From: JAICMB01 sp035295125
GTDB taxonomy: Bacteria; Acidobacteriota; Terriglobia; Bryobacterales; Bryobacteraceae
Direction: 5' to 3'
DNA length: 64,000 nt
NCBI GenBank assembly: GCA_035295125.1
Contig: DATGJP010000064.1
Coordinates: 248,001 to 312,000, forward strand
The notes under the pieces are model-generated. The model had not been told where the DNA came from, ran no database searches, and saw only the letters and a program-made list of their open reading frames with translations. A program made the translations under genes and the position numbers. Shown piece by piece: positions 16,253-24,289 of this stretch; position 1 is the first letter of the stretch; each line of letters opens with the position of its first letter.

Positions 16253-17221
16253 ATGCAACTTCACAAACTTGTTTTGATCGCGTGCCTGGCAATCGAAGGC
16301 ATTTGTATTTACCCGCTTAGTGCTCAAATCCCTGGAGTTCCAAAATTCCCTGGGTTTGGAAGACGTAACAAAGACGATTCCCGGTCACGGCGCCAGCAGC
16401 AGGACGGTGACGAAGGTCAAACCACTGCGGCGGGCGTGCCGGTACCCGCGGACAGTCCGCTGTTCGATGCCTTTCGCAAGTTACAGCAGCAAACCGTCTT
16501 CCACCAGCGCTTCACCGTCACAACCAATGACCCCCAGATGGCGGAGATCATGACAAAGATGGGTTTTGGCCCCGCCGAAACGATCACCGCAGGCGATACA
16601 AAACAGGTGTCGATGCATTTCAAAATGCCCGTGCTCGGGCAGGTCGAGGATTTCGAGTTGCGCACCGTTTCGCGCGGCAACCGCCGGGCGAAAAGATGGA
16701 TCTCGCCGGCGTCGGCCCGTATTTTAAAGGAGCAGGATGCTTCCATCACCAAACAACTCATCCAAGCCGAGGAACAGGCGGCTAAATCGATTGCGCGAAA
16801 CGTCGCCGCTGGACCATTGGGTTGGGTGAGCGCGGGCATGTCGGCCGCAGGCGCGGCGGCGTCAGCGGTTGAAGCCGGCAGGATCAGAAAGCAGGCGCAT
16901 GACTTTTTCGAATGGAGCTGTATGGATGCCCCGGACCAGGGAGCGTCGCAAGCCAGGCAGGAACCACCGCCATTGACGGATCTTCGCGTGGTTGGCGATC
17001 AAAACGTAGATGGCGTCGCGGCAACGAGCTATGAATTCTTCGTGCGCCAGAACGGGAAATTTCATGGCCCGGTGCAGCTTTGGGTGGCAAAGGATACCGG
17101 TCTGCCCTTGCGCATCGGGATGAAAGATACACGGTCCGGCGGCGCAATGGAGATGGATTACTTCGGATTCAACGAGGGAGCCGACTTCGAGATACCTCCC
17201 TGCCTTGCCGAACAGAAATAG
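16253..17221 (+). CDS. Secreted protein of unknown function
   Basis: The protein has 322 residues from the ATG at 16253, two bases after the preceding stop; an in-frame ATG at 16241 overlaps the upstream gene. A signal peptide (LHKLVLIACLAIEGICIYPLSA) precedes a Pro/Arg/Gln-rich linker. A conserved-looking domain contains FHQRFTVTTNDPQMAEIMTK, and an Ala/Gly-rich hydrophobic segment follows (VSAGMSAAGAAASAVEAG). The C-terminal half (TSYEFFVRQNGKFHGPVQLW, then DTGLPLRIG) resembles LolA-like or DUF4412-like lipoprotein-sensor folds. That resemblance is only impressionistic. No catalytic motif is seen. Confidence 0.75.
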   Translation: MQLHKLVLIACLAIEGICIYPLSAQIPGVPKFPGFGRRNKDDSRSRRQQQDGDEGQTTAAGVPVPADSPLFDAFRKLQQQTVFHQRFTVTTNDPQMAEIMTKMGFGPAETITAGDTKQVSMHFKMPVLGQVEDFELRTVSRGNRRAKRWISPASARILKEQDASITKQLIQAEEQAAKSIARNVAAGPLGWVSAGMSAAGAAASAVEAGRIRKQAHDFFEWSCMDAPDQGASQARQEPPPLTDLRVVGDQNVDGVAATSYEFFVRQNGKFHGPVQLWVAKDTGLPLRIGMKDTRSGGAMEMDYFGFNEGADFEIPPCLAEQK

Positions 17222-17306
17222 CCTGTCGCACCGATCGCAAGTGGCCACCACCACGACCGTCCTAGCTTGTGACTTCCACCGCACCGGTTTGCTGCTTCTG
17301 TTGAAG

Positions 17307-17336
17307 GGTGAAGCAGGCGGTTTCGCCCGCCTTTGG
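17307..17336 (+). repeat. Dispersed palindromic repeat, short form (copy B)
   Basis: In the 265-bp gap between the genes ending at 17221 and starting at 17487. The core AGGCGGTTTCGCCCGCCT forms a perfect 6-bp stem and is preceded by GAAGGGTGAAGC, as in copies C and G (reverse complement). The rest of this gap shows no convincing coding sequence. Confidence 0.75.
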
Positions 17337-17486
17337 AAAAGACATACCTGATTTCGATGCCTCGGCAAACGTCAGCCATCGTCCAATCCGGTTCCACCGC
17401 AGGCGCCGAGATATTTCCCTGTCCGACGAGGGGATCGACTTTCTTGCTTTGCTCAACGTCTAACCGAACAAGAGAACCTTACCTGA

Positions 17487-18557
17487 ATGCGGTCGACGAC
17501 GATCTTCATCGCGGAGTTGCTCGTTGTTTGTACGTTTCCATTCAGCAACGAGGCGCAGAGCCGGCAGCCTGAAAGAGGAGCCGTTGTCCGGCAGGAGATC
17601 GTTTTCATGCAGCCCGCTCCGGGAGTGACCGGACCTCCAGGACCGGGCGCGATTTTCGAAATTGCGACCATCAATCTGGACGGTTCCGGATTCCGGCAAC
17701 TCACCCACGATGGGACTTTCAAGTTCCTGCCACACTTTTCGCCCGATGGGAGCAAGATCGTGTACACGAAATACTCCGTAGGCGAATACGGCTCCCCTGA
17801 CGCGAAATATGATATTGCCGTTTACGATCTGACCACCAGCATTGAGACGGTCATTACGCAAGACGGTCATGCGCAATGGGCCACCTGGTCGCCCGATGGC
17901 AGCCGTATCGCCTACCTCACCCAGCTTCAAGGAGGGACGCTCTGGTCGATATCCCCAGATGGTTCCAATGTGCAACGGATTGCAAGCGCGAGCGGCGCGA
18001 TCAATGACTTACAGTGGGGCGACCCAGCCTGGTCACGTGATGACTGGATTCTCTTCGTAGTGCTCCAGAATGTCAACAACTGCCTCAAGGTCCGAGTTGA
18101 TAAGATCCGTCCCGACGGTACGTCTCGAACACAGGTGAGCGATGGCGGGCCGAATTGCTCGCGAATAGGCGCGGAGCCGAGTGGAGACGCCGACCCTGGC
18201 TGGAGTTGGGACTCTAAAACCATTTACAGCTCGCGTGGATTTCCTGTTGCTCCCGCCAATGGTCCCGACATAACGCAACGTAAGCTCTACGCTTTTTCAA
18301 GCGAGGCGTGGTATGCCGGCAAACCGGAAACCGATCTCAGCCTGCCTTCCGAGCCGAGTTGTATCGAGGGAGTTCCCAAAGGGTCGCCCGACGGCCAACA
18401 TGTGCTGATTTACCGAATATGCTTTGACGAAGCGGGCTTCAAACCGGGTATCTATATCACTGACGCGGCCGGCTCTTATCGGAAATTCGTCACGCCTGGA
18501 TTCGGCGCCGACTGGAATCCAAGCATTGTTTTCCACCGGCTACCGCCTCGGAACTGA
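17487..18557 (+). CDS. TolB-like (PD40) beta-propeller secreted protein
   Basis: The protein has 356 residues. A hydrophobic N-terminus (IFIAELLVVCTFPF) probably acts as a signal peptide. PD40/WD40-like beta-propeller blades follow, marked by the repeated FSPDGSKIVYTK, WSPDGSRIAYLTQ, ISPDGSNVQRI and GSPDGQHVLIYR motifs. TolB-type propellers bind proteins or small ligands outside the cytoplasm; no enzymatic domain is attached here. It stands alone between a repeat-bearing gap upstream and the 267-bp gap downstream. No pal or tol genes are near, so this is not tolB itself. Confidence 0.82.
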   Translation: MRSTTIFIAELLVVCTFPFSNEAQSRQPERGAVVRQEIVFMQPAPGVTGPPGPGAIFEIATINLDGSGFRQLTHDGTFKFLPHFSPDGSKIVYTKYSVGEYGSPDAKYDIAVYDLTTSIETVITQDGHAQWATWSPDGSRIAYLTQLQGGTLWSISPDGSNVQRIASASGAINDLQWGDPAWSRDDWILFVVLQNVNNCLKVRVDKIRPDGTSRTQVSDGGPNCSRIGAEPSGDADPGWSWDSKTIYSSRGFPVAPANGPDITQRKLYAFSSEAWYAGKPETDLSLPSEPSCIEGVPKGSPDGQHVLIYRICFDEAGFKPGIYITDAAGSYRKFVTPGFGADWNPSIVFHRLPPRN

Positions 18558-18824
18558 GGGTCAGCAGTAACGCCCGCCATCTGCGCGCGGAAACCGCAGG
18601 AATGTGCTCGTCGGCGTGGATATTGCCAGGTCAACCGATAAGCACATATTAAACTTCGAATTTGAGGGCGGCTGGGAATTCATAGTGGGTGGTGTGGAAA
18701 ACAACTGGGTCCGGAGCGATGGCGGGCTTTGTCCGACCGCATTTGCCGTCAGAGGCTGTCAAGGGAGCGATGGATTGACCTTGAACTCTGAAGATGCCGA
18801 TCGTAGAATCGAGACGTAAGCCAT
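18558..18824. other. Gap with a weak possible small ORF
   Basis: This 267-bp gap has one open frame from a GTG at 18604 to 18819 (71 codons) with a plausible but unrecognised composition (HILNFEFEGGWEFIVGG). There is no ribosome binding site and no hydrophobic segment. It may be a gene remnant. Nothing else is visible. Confidence 0.25.
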
Positions 18825-19013
18825 ATGATCCGATGCGACCTGTGCGGCAGGGCGGCCCGGTGCGTCCAACGAAAAGAAATCGACGGGAAAGACGTCGGTA
18901 TTTGCGAGTGCTGTTGGTACTCGTTTGATAAGCAGTTGACTGAGAAGGAGTGCGGGCGGAAATTCCTCGAGGAATTAGAAAAGCTGGAAGAGTACGAAGA
19001 GATGGTGTATTGA
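18825..19013 (+). CDS. Small zinc-binding protein with two Cys pairs
   Basis: This 62-residue protein has CDLCG near residues 4-8 and a second pair CECC near 28-31, spaced like a zinc ribbon or treble clef. An acidic helical tail follows (FLEELEKLEEYEE). Such miniature zinc proteins are usually nucleic-acid or protein binding adaptors. The gene ends three bases before the SDR start at 19017, so the two are probably co-transcribed. The strong Cys spacing and the tight linkage argue that it is real despite its size. Confidence 0.65.
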   Translation: MIRCDLCGRAARCVQRKEIDGKDVGICECCWYSFDKQLTEKECGRKFLEELEKLEEYEEMVY

Positions 19014-19016
19014 GCG

Positions 19017-19850
19017 ATGACTGTTGCAGAAATCCCCATCGGTATCACAACCAGCGCCGATGAGGGGGTTCATGCGTTTCTGGCAGACTTGTTTTCGCTT
19101 GCCGGAAGGACCGCCGTGGTGGTGGGCGGCGGCGGTGTGCTCGCTGGCGAAATGGCGTCTGGCTTGGCCGAAGCGGGCGCGAATGTTGTGATTGCGGACT
19201 TGAACGAGAGCAACGCACAGCGGCAGGCAGAGGCTATCCGCGAGCGGGGCCGTAAGGCCCTGCCGTGTGCGGCGGACGTGACGCGCAAGACGGATATTCA
19301 ACACGTATTGGAAACCACCCTGGCCCACTTCGGGTCAGTGGATGTTGTCGTGAATGCAGCCGGGGTTAACTCCGGGACCCCTTTCTTTGAAATCGAAGAG
19401 CGCGAATGGGAGCACATCCTGGATGTGGATCTGCGCAGCGTGTTTCTCTCTTGTCAGGTCTTCGGGAAGTCCATGGCGGAGGCCGGCAAGGGTGGATCGA
19501 TCATCAACATTTCGTCGGCTTCTTCGGACCCACCGCTCTCGCGGGTGTTCACATATTGCGTGGCCAAGGGCGGAGTGAATCAGATCACCAAGTACCTGGC
19601 GAAGGAGTTCGCGCCGTACGGCGTGCGCGTAAACGCAATTCAACCGGGTTTCTTTCCGGCGGAGCAGAACCGCAAGCTCCTCACGGAAGAACGGGTGGCG
19701 TCCATCATGAGCCACACGCCCATGCGACGCTTTGGCCGGCCTTCGGAGCTGGTCGGCGTCACGCTGTATCTGGCTTCCGAGCAGGCATCGTCATTCGTCA
19801 CCGGTAGCATCATGCGTGTGGACGGTGGGTTCGGGGCGATGACGATTTAG
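19017..19850 (+). CDS. Short-chain dehydrogenase/reductase (sugar-acid type SDR)
   Basis: The protein has 277 residues and a Rossmann fold. The nucleotide loop GGGGVLAGEMA lies near residues 37-47, and NAAGV follows the fourth strand. The catalytic triad is Ser167, Tyr180 and Lys184 (YCVAK), and the C-terminus carries the usual SIMRVDGGF. An acidic residue after the second strand (VIADLNE) favours NAD over NADP. The GGGGVLG-like loop and the long N-terminal extension resemble D-mannonate/gluconate oxidoreductase-type SDRs, but the substrate is not certain. It is linked to the small zinc protein upstream. Confidence 0.85.
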   Translation: MTVAEIPIGITTSADEGVHAFLADLFSLAGRTAVVVGGGGVLAGEMASGLAEAGANVVIADLNESNAQRQAEAIRERGRKALPCAADVTRKTDIQHVLETTLAHFGSVDVVVNAAGVNSGTPFFEIEEREWEHILDVDLRSVFLSCQVFGKSMAEAGKGGSIINISSASSDPPLSRVFTYCVAKGGVNQITKYLAKEFAPYGVRVNAIQPGFFPAEQNRKLLTEERVASIMSHTPMRRFGRPSELVGVTLYLASEQASSFVTGSIMRVDGGFGAMTI

Positions 19851-19880
19851 AAACATGGTCGAACACTCACGGCGGCAGGC

Positions 19881-19913
19881 TGTGGAAGGGTGAAGCAGGC
19901 GGTTTCGCCTGGC
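19881..19913 (+). repeat. Dispersed palindromic repeat, short form (copy C)
   Basis: In the convergent gap between the SDR (ends 19850) and the FGE fusion gene (ends 20010). It reads TGTGGAAGGGTGAAGC followed by AGGCGGTTTCGCCT, the same order as copy B and as the reverse complement of copy G. It may end transcription from one or both sides. Confidence 0.75.
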
Positions 19914-20009
19914 TTTTCGACCGTCGAAGCGCGGCAAAGCAACAACGCGCGTCGAATCTGCGGAGCGCATTCCCGGTTAGGTCGAAACGCCGGCGGAACC
20001 GCTGCCCCT

Positions 20010-22193
20010 TTATTGGGCGTCCATCGCGCAGCGGAACCCCAGCGTGCCTGCCCGGTCCACACTCGGCGCCATCAGAAGCAATTTGCCGTGCTGGTCGAGC
20101 CGGTACGCCTGGGGAAAGTACCAAATGGAGCCCTGCGGCTGGTAGTAGCTTCCTCCGCGGAGAATGCTGCCCCGAGTGTGCTCATCCACAAACTCCTCCG
20201 TCCATTGCCAAACATTGCCGATCATGTCCATCACGCCGAAAGGGCTCGCACCACGCGGGTGGGCATTCACTGCGTCCGGCGCGCGCATGGTTCGCCCCTT
20301 GTCCGGGACCGGCACGGCGGTTTCGTCCCAGGTGTTACCCCACGGATAGAGTCGTCCGTCTGTACCCTGGGCTGCGTACTGCCATTCCCACTCGTGCGGC
20401 AGACGCTTTCCAGCCCACTGCGCATAGGCACGGGCATCCTCGATTGAAACCCAAGTGACGGGTCTCTTGTCCCAACCGGCGGGATACTTACCGTTCTGCC
20501 AGTCCCGCAAGAAATTCAAATCATCCCGCGGATGGTAGCTTGTGGAATCCAGAAACTGCTTGTACTGAGCGTTCGTAACGGGGTACGTGTCTATCCAGAA
20601 TCCGGCTATGTGCATGGGATGATCGTGGTACCGTCGAGCGGAGTCTTCCCAGGGATACTGCACATCGACGCCAACATCATTGAAGCCCTCGACCTCGATG
20701 CCTCGCACGCGAAAATCAAAGGACCCGGCAGGGACCTTGATCATATCGGCGGGGGCAGTTTTCGGGGGATGGCTACTGCTAATCGGCACGATCTGTTGCG
20801 GGAGCGCCTTCCATTCGCGCGAATAGCTGGTCAACGGCGTTGAAGCCAGCTCCCTCATCTTCTGCATCAGGTTCTGCAGGCCGGCATCCGGCGAGGACCG
20901 GGTTGTAAGCAACGCTCCGTAGCCGTGCGCTTCGATGGTGAAAGCCAATACGGCTTTGCCCCGGCGACTTGAAACCGGTTGTAGCTCCACTCCATGATAA
21001 AGATCGAAATAGCGCATCCCGTCTTCGGCGGGCACTTCGATCTGCGGTCCGGTGACGTCGTATTCGTTCCGGTTTACAATCGTCCACACCGTCTCAGAGC
21101 CCAATGGCCAGCGGCTTGCAAAGACCCCGAAGCGCAGGGTCGGAGCAAATGGCTCCCACGCCGGGCTGATAAGAAAACGCGCCACCGCACGTTCGAGGGT
21201 GGATATCCGGCGAGTCGCCTCGGCATCGCGCGCGGTAAGACCATTCCAGATTCCCCAGATGTTCTCCCAGGACTCCCACCCCACTCCGTTAAAAAACGCA
21301 AACTGCAGGTTGTCCGTTTTATCGCGTTTCCAGCGGTCGGAGATGTTTACCATGTGCCGCGGCTCAAGCCATTTGTACTTATCAACCATTGGCACGAAGG
21401 GATACTCGTACTGTCCCCATGTCATCAGGTTCCAGGCGACGGCTTCGTCGGCAGGTCCACCTTCGGGTTCGAACGCCAGCGGGTGGCCGCTCTTTTCGGC
21501 GGCTGTGATAAATGAAAGCGGAACACCGTCTTGTGTGTCACCGTTGATGCCGTCGGCCCCGATTTCACGCATGAGTGCGGCGATAGCGTCAGGCCAGGGC
21601 ATGCCTGGATCGCGCGTCCCCTGGTCCCACATCATCATGGGAAACAAAACGCGAACACCACGTCGATGAAAATCGGAAACCATGTTCCGCACGCCTTCTA
21701 CGCCCCCGGGCATGGAACGTATCAGGTCGTGCTGATTCCGGTTATCGATGCCCATGTTCGGATAAGTGGGCCAGATGAGTACGGCATCAATGCCGCCGTA
21801 TCTCTTCTCGAGATCATCCAAATAACGGTCAACCGTGTAACGGCGCGCCTCCGGATCATAGAAATAGCGCTCCTGTACCATCATCTGCGGCTGAATGAAA
21901 CTCGATTGTGTCCACTTCAACGCCGCCTCGTCATAGCGGGAACCCTCATATGCTATGCGTATGCGGCGCTCGTTGCGCCAGTGTATGATGTCGGCGAGCC
22001 AGGCCTCGTGTTCGTTTTGGGAACATGGCGCGGCCTCGCCGTCCCAGGCACCTTTCATCGTCAAGCAGTCGGGAGTAGGAATCTGCTGCCTGCGCGGCGA
22101 GTATTTTGAATCCTGCGCAGCGAGTAAAGATGCGAAAGAAAGAATGACAAACGCCGCCAGAAAACGAATGGATCCAGCCGAGGACATTGTCAT
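20010..22193 (-). CDS. Secreted glycosidase-like TIM-barrel protein fused to an FGE/SUMF1 (C-type lectin fold) domain
   Basis: The protein has 727 residues with a signal peptide (FLAAFVILSFASLLAA). Residues of about 60-450 look like a TIM-barrel glycoside hydrolase-type region (GGIDAVLIWPTYPNMGID, RGVRVLFPMMMWDQGT, IGADGINGDTQDG). The last 250 residues form a formylglycine-generating-enzyme-like domain: MIKVPAGSF, GFWIDTYPVTNAQYKQFLDS, PVTWVSIEDARAYAQWAGKR, LPHEWEWQYAAQG, GNVWQWTEE, LRGGSY, LGFRC. FGE-type domains oxidise sulfatase Cys or serve as binding modules. No sulfatase is nearby, so a binding or processing role is more likely. The fusion is the notable feature. Confidence 0.8.
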   Translation of the reverse strand: MTMSSAGSIRFLAAFVILSFASLLAAQDSKYSPRRQQIPTPDCLTMKGAWDGEAAPCSQNEHEAWLADIIHWRNERRIRIAYEGSRYDEAALKWTQSSFIQPQMMVQERYFYDPEARRYTVDRYLDDLEKRYGGIDAVLIWPTYPNMGIDNRNQHDLIRSMPGGVEGVRNMVSDFHRRGVRVLFPMMMWDQGTRDPGMPWPDAIAALMREIGADGINGDTQDGVPLSFITAAEKSGHPLAFEPEGGPADEAVAWNLMTWGQYEYPFVPMVDKYKWLEPRHMVNISDRWKRDKTDNLQFAFFNGVGWESWENIWGIWNGLTARDAEATRRISTLERAVARFLISPAWEPFAPTLRFGVFASRWPLGSETVWTIVNRNEYDVTGPQIEVPAEDGMRYFDLYHGVELQPVSSRRGKAVLAFTIEAHGYGALLTTRSSPDAGLQNLMQKMRELASTPLTSYSREWKALPQQIVPISSSHPPKTAPADMIKVPAGSFDFRVRGIEVEGFNDVGVDVQYPWEDSARRYHDHPMHIAGFWIDTYPVTNAQYKQFLDSTSYHPRDDLNFLRDWQNGKYPAGWDKRPVTWVSIEDARAYAQWAGKRLPHEWEWQYAAQGTDGRLYPWGNTWDETAVPVPDKGRTMRAPDAVNAHPRGASPFGVMDMIGNVWQWTEEFVDEHTRGSILRGGSYYQPQGSIWYFPQAYRLDQHGKLLLMAPSVDRAGTLGFRCAMDAQ

Positions 22194-22412
22194 TGCGTAA
22201 TCAGTTTAGACGAATTAACAACCTCCAGACAGTCTTCTTGCAGGCGGGTGGACTGCTGGACCGATTGCTGACATCGTGCTGACGTGATCGCCTCCCCGGG
22301 GGCGTGAATTCCGGTCAGCATTGCGACCAGATCGTCGGCGTGCCGCTCTATTCGATTTAGGACACGCTGTCATAACGCACACCGACCCGATGGGATCACG
22401 CCGTGCGGGAGA

Positions 22413-22940
22413 TTACTCTTCGAAGAATACGTATACGCCACAACCGGCGGCTCGCGCGGCGCTAAGAACCTCCCTCACCGCAGCAATTTCCTGCTCGTAG
22501 CGCTGTCCCTTGTTGCGTTCTGCCAGAGCGGCTAAATCCACGGCGACGAATAAGTCGTCGAAGCGCGTGACAGCGGCCGCATTCCAGTAGCCGATGGCCG
22601 GAGAGCCGGCTTCCGAAAGCGGCAATCCGTAGGGAATTTCCGCCTCCCATACTAGCTCCCAAATTTCTGGGAATTGCTCCTCGTCGACGTAGATTTCGAC
22701 AGTCGTTTCGTGCTCTGCATACGCGTGGCAGATTGCTCGAAAAGAGCGGACGAAATCTGCGCCGTCGAATTGCTCGTCTGAGGGAACCTCCCCCTCGATG
22801 AGGCGCTGGAGACATTGTTGCGCGCCGGCAGTCAGATCGGGATTCGCTTGGAGGACATGCCGCAGCACAGCTTCGCTCTTGGAGCCGATAGCGCGCGCAT
22901 CGGCGGGTTCCTCACGATACACACTCACCCAATTACCCAT
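22413..22940 (-). CDS. Hypothetical acidic protein, possibly DUF7691-like
   Basis: This 175-residue soluble protein has no signal peptide. It is rich in Asp/Glu and helices (EAVLRHVLQANPDLTAGAQQ) and ends with strands (GCGVYVFFEE). The opening (GNWVSVYREEPADARAIGSK) and overall layout recall DUF7691-type proteins, which occur as solitary accessory genes in many bacteria and are of unknown function. This resemblance is from memory and weak. It is a single gene between gaps of about 220 and 257 bp, in which nothing else is visible. Confidence 0.6.
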   Translation of the reverse strand: MGNWVSVYREEPADARAIGSKSEAVLRHVLQANPDLTAGAQQCLQRLIEGEVPSDEQFDGADFVRSFRAICHAYAEHETTVEIYVDEEQFPEIWELVWEAEIPYGLPLSEAGSPAIGYWNAAAVTRFDDLFVAVDLAALAERNKGQRYEQEIAAVREVLSAARAAGCGVYVFFEE

Positions 22941-23197
22941 TGCGGTTCACTTGCATCGAAGAACATTGTAGCCGTGGCTATCCAAGAACGCCAAGGCCTA
23001 ACAATTGCAACCCCAACCGCCGAACTAAGAGCGCCGCGCTCTGTTCATTAGACTCTGTGTCGCTCGGCCCCTGGTTCATCATACAGATCGTTCGAACGCT
23101 CGAAGATAGTACTCATGATTCATTTCTGACTTAGTTGGCCATTTTGTCAGAGCGACGATCAACTATCTGCCGATGGAGAGGCAGGATCACACTATTT

Positions 23198-23905
23198 ATG
23201 AAACTACCCTTCCTGGGTGTGACGTTTGTTGGTTTTCTCAGCGCCGCAGCGGTCGTCTGTGCGGAAACACCGTCGCAGCTCAAACCGGATGGCACTGAAG
23301 CCACTGATACGCAGGCGAACGACGCCGGAAAGGCCCAACGCTCACCGCAGCCGTCTCAACATGTGCGCCAACTTCGGCACCATGGTGACCTTTGGGACGA
23401 CGTCGACGAACAGCCGAGCCATCGGCGGTGGTTTTCATTTTCCTTTTTGAGTCTGCCTTTGGGAGATGTCGTAGCGAAAGGCTCGCTGGGAATCAATCCC
23501 ATGTTCGGTAAATTACACGGTGTTGACTCGGTCAAGTACTCACCGTCGCCCAAAAGGCTTGGAGGGGCTCAGCAAGCCGTCCTCCCGGCCGAGGCTCCGC
23601 CACCACTAGCGCCTGAGACCAAGCCATGGGAAATCGTTACCTCAGAGGGTGGTGTGACCGACTCGAACGGGTCTGTTTGCCATTACGGGTGGAAAATCGT
23701 GATCCTGAACAACACCGACGCCGAAGTAGCGGTTTCGGGCGACGTGGATTTTGTCGACACTGATGGCCACACCGTGGATGGGTCCAAAGTCCCGGTGGCC
23801 CGCATGGCCCCGCATTCCGAACATGTCGTGACGGGCTCGAAGATGATGATGGCCGATTCCGCCCAGACAATCGCCAGGCCGGTTGCTAAGCTCAGCCGCC
23901 AGTAG
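23198..23905 (+). CDS. Secreted hypothetical protein
   Basis: The protein has 235 residues from the ATG at 23198; the frame is open from 23135, but 23198 follows a purine-rich stretch and begins a clear signal peptide (FLGVTFVGFLSAAAVVCA). The mature part has a low-complexity hydrophilic linker, a short hydrophobic patch (FSFSFLSLPLGD) and a C-terminal beta domain (GWKIVILNNTDAEVAVSGDV, then HSEHVVTGSKMM) that resembles FxLYD or transthyretin-like folds. No enzymatic motif is present and the role is unknown. Confidence 0.7.
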   Translation: MKLPFLGVTFVGFLSAAAVVCAETPSQLKPDGTEATDTQANDAGKAQRSPQPSQHVRQLRHHGDLWDDVDEQPSHRRWFSFSFLSLPLGDVVAKGSLGINPMFGKLHGVDSVKYSPSPKRLGGAQQAVLPAEAPPPLAPETKPWEIVTSEGGVTDSNGSVCHYGWKIVILNNTDAEVAVSGDVDFVDTDGHTVDGSKVPVARMAPHSEHVVTGSKMMMADSAQTIARPVAKLSRQ

Positions 23906-23953
23906 GCGTGGGTGGAAACCGGTTTCGCGCCGGCTATTCTAGGGGACCTTCGT

Positions 23954-24274
23954 TCAGAAATGCTTCAGGCGTCCGCGAATGCGCTTCGCCATCTTCTCGA
24001 TATCTTCGGTCTTCTTGATTTCCGATACCGAGATGACGTACGCTTCGTTCTTTTCCAATTCCGCCTGCAGGTCTGTCGCGAGCTTTACGAGTTGACGGGA
24101 GTCTTCCAGGGACTTTTCGTATTCCTCTTTGGCGATCGCATCGCGCTGCGATTTGCCGTTGGGGAGCTTGGTATCGGGCTCCTCCTGGCCGGGAGTGCGT
24201 GGCCCGGGGGGGACCGGCTGCTGCGCAAGCGCGCAGGCCAGTAAAGCGGCGGTCAACCAGTATTTCAGGCGCAT
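23954..24274 (-). CDS. Small secreted coiled-coil protein
   Basis: The protein has 106 residues from the ATG at 24274. A signal peptide (LKYWLTAALLACALA) is followed by a Pro-rich linker and an amphipathic helix region (EEYEKSLEDSRQLVKLATDL) with heptad-like spacing, ending in a basic tail. The frame is technically open further upstream, but that part is antisense to the homoserine dehydrogenase gene. Only 15 bp separate its start from that of the divergent hom gene, so the promoters must overlap the coding sequences. Confidence 0.7.
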   Translation of the reverse strand: MRLKYWLTAALLACALAQQPVPPGPRTPGQEEPDTKLPNGKSQRDAIAKEEYEKSLEDSRQLVKLATDLQAELEKNEAYVISVSEIKKTEDIEKMAKRIRGRLKHF

Positions 24275-24289
24275 GGGAACCGTATTGTT

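Noticed and set aside
18604..18819. 71-codon frame beginning with GTG
   Set aside because: Lacks a ribosome binding site and recognised homology; listed only as a description of the gap.
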